Positions 4,810 through 5,961 of a stretch of 5,961 bases of DNA are shown here, one piece after another. Made by a program: the position numbers and the translations under genes. Source of the stretch: JBKEBX01 sp047974615. GTDB taxonomy: Bacteria; Bacillota; Clostridia; Lachnospirales; CAMZNU01. Location: positions 1-5,961 of the forward strand of contig JBKECM010000146.1 in NCBI GenBank assembly GCA_047974615.1. Reading direction: 5' to 3'. Under the pieces are notes generated by a model, which was not told the origin of the DNA, did no database searches, and was given only the letters and a program-made list of their open reading frames with translations. Within the stretch, counting starts at the first letter, position 1; each line of letters begins with the position of its first letter.

Positions 4810-5961
4810 TTGGCATTTGAAGGTTTGTCATCGAAGTTGCAAGAAGTTTTTAAGCAACTTAAAGGTAAAGGAAAGTTAACAGAAAAAGATGTAAAAGATG
4901 CTATGCGTGAAGTTAAACTTGCTTTACTTGAAGCTGATGTTAACTTTAAAGTGGTTAAAGATTTTATAAAAAATGTTACTGAAAAAGCTATTGGTGATGA
5001 AGTTTTAGAGAGCTTGACACCCGGACAGCATGTTATTAAAATAGTTAATGAAGAACTTGTGACTATGTTAGGTGGTACGGCATCTAAGCTTACTTTTGCA
5101 AGTAAAGGTCCTACTGTATACTTAATGTGCGGTTTACAAGGTGCTGGTAAAACTACTGCAACTGGTAAGATTGCTGCAAAGCTTAAAAAAGAAGGAAAAA
5201 AACCTTTACTTATTGGTTGTGATATTTACCGTCCTGCTGCTATTAAGCAACTTGAAGTTTTGGGTAAGCAATACGACATTCCTGTTTATTCTGAATATGA
5301 TAATAAAGATGCAGTTCAAATAGCTGAAAATGGGCTTTTAAAGGCTATTGCTGACAAGAATGATATTGTTATAGTAGATACTGCTGGACGTCTTCATATA
5401 GATGAAGAACTTATGTTGGAATTACAAAACATTAAAAAAGCAGTTAGACCTCAAGAGGTTTTACTTGTTATTGATGCTATGACAGGACAAGATGCTGTCA
5501 ATGTAGCGGAACATTTTGGTGAAAAACTAGGTGTAGATGGGGTTATCGTAAACAAATTAGACGGTGATACTCGTGGTGGTGCTGCTCTTTCTGTTAGAGC
5601 TGTGACTGGAAAGCCTATTAAATATATCGGTATGGGTGAAAAACTCGAGGATTTAGAAGTGTTTTATCCTGATCGTTTAGCTTCTCGTATACTTGGTATG
5701 GGTGATGTCTTATCCCTTATTGAAAAGGCTCAAGGTGCTTTTGATGAAAAACAAGCAAAAGAACTTGAAAGAAAAATGCGTACTCAAGAATTTACATTTG
5801 AAGATTTTTTAGAGCAAATGCAAGCTGTTAAAAAAATGGGACCTATAAAGGACTTATTAGGTATGATGCCCGGCGTCGGTGGTAAAGTTAATCTTGATGA
5901 TGTTAATATAGATGAAAAGGCTATGGTGCATGTTGAGGCCATTATACAATCTATGACTAAA
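4810..5961 (+). CDS. ffh: Signal recognition particle GTPase Ffh (3' end outside window)
   Basis: The frame is open for 384 codons from the TTG start to the right edge; full Ffh is about 445-450 residues, so roughly the last 65 are missing. Ffh binds signal sequences of nascent membrane proteins together with 4.5S/6S RNA and docks with FtsY at the membrane. The N domain opens with MAFEGLSSKL and contains ALLEADVN (38-45). The GTPase domain has the P-loop GLQGAGKTT (108-116), DIYRPAA, DTAGR (190-194), NKLDGDTRGG (from 248) and IGMGE. From about residue 297 the methionine-rich M domain begins (GDVLSLIEKAQ, then GPIKDLLGMMPGVGG); the window ends at SMTK, just before the RNA-binding segment. All GTPase motifs are intact. 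The G4 motif begins NKLD where TKLD is usual in Ffh. It is cotranscribed with ylxM. Confidence 0.97.
   Translation, partial: MAFEGLSSKLQEVFKQLKGKGKLTEKDVKDAMREVKLALLEADVNFKVVKDFIKNVTEKAIGDEVLESLTPGQHVIKIVNEELVTMLGGTASKLTFASKGPTVYLMCGLQGAGKTTATGKIAAKLKKEGKKPLLIGCDIYRPAAIKQLEVLGKQYDIPVYSEYDNKDAVQIAENGLLKAIADKNDIVIVDTAGRLHIDEELMLELQNIKKAVRPQEVLLVIDAMTGQDAVNVAEHFGEKLGVDGVIVNKLDGDTRGGAALSVRAVTGKPIKYIGMGEKLEDLEVFYPDRLASRILGMGDVLSLIEKAQGAFDEKQAKELERKMRTQEFTFEDFLEQMQAVKKMGPIKDLLGMMPGVGGKVNLDDVNIDEKAMVHVEAIIQSMTK

Noticed and set aside
5141..5323. Plus-strand open frame of 60 codons inside ffh
   Set aside because: It is a shifted frame over the Ffh GTPase domain, whose own frame is intact and fully conserved there.

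Overview
The window is AT-rich DNA whose codon use, strong GGAGG-type ribosome binding sites and gene content point to a low-GC Bacillota, most likely an anaerobic member of the Clostridia. The ylxM-ffh pair is a typical Firmicute arrangement. I cannot name a genus from this sequence. The DUF115/Maf gene suggests a flagellated organism or a descendant of one.

Layout. (1) Positions 1-902 hold the 3' end of a type III restriction enzyme (Res) gene, entering from the left and carrying the C-terminal nuclease domain. (2) Positions about 899-2160 contain no intact gene. This tract is a gene graveyard: a minus-strand C-terminal remnant of a YoeB-type RNase toxin whose stop overlaps the res stop; a frameshifted, stop-riddled, internally deleted end of a DUF4143 ATPase; a coding-like fragment I cannot identify; a roughly 180-bp segment with imperfect inverted ends and an interrupted minus-strand reading; and another short minus-strand coding-like fragment. 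(3) Positions 2183-4346 hold a two-gene unit: a Maf/DUF115 flagellin glycosyltransferase-like gene and an overlapping gene for a small helical protein of unknown function. (4) Positions 4357-4439 are a compact control region: a consensus sigma-A promoter running straight into a terminator-like hairpin. (5) Positions 4453-5961 hold ylxM and the first 384 codons of ffh, the signal recognition particle GTPase, which runs off the right edge.

How it fits together. The left part (restriction enzyme, toxin relic, ATPase relic) looks like the eroding edge of an accessory or defence region. The right part is core genome. The maf pair probably acts in flagellin modification. It is separated from the essential ylxM-ffh operon by a terminator whose left arm overlaps the start of the ffh promoter's transcript, so one short sequence may both stop the upstream transcript and start the downstream one. 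Three genes here (maf, ylxM, ffh) appear to use TTG start codons, each with a good Shine-Dalgarno. I see no CRISPR array, rRNA, tRNA or intact insertion sequence, and no convincing complete new system. The best leads are the promoter/terminator overlap, the maf-linked small protein and the 1632-1813 element.
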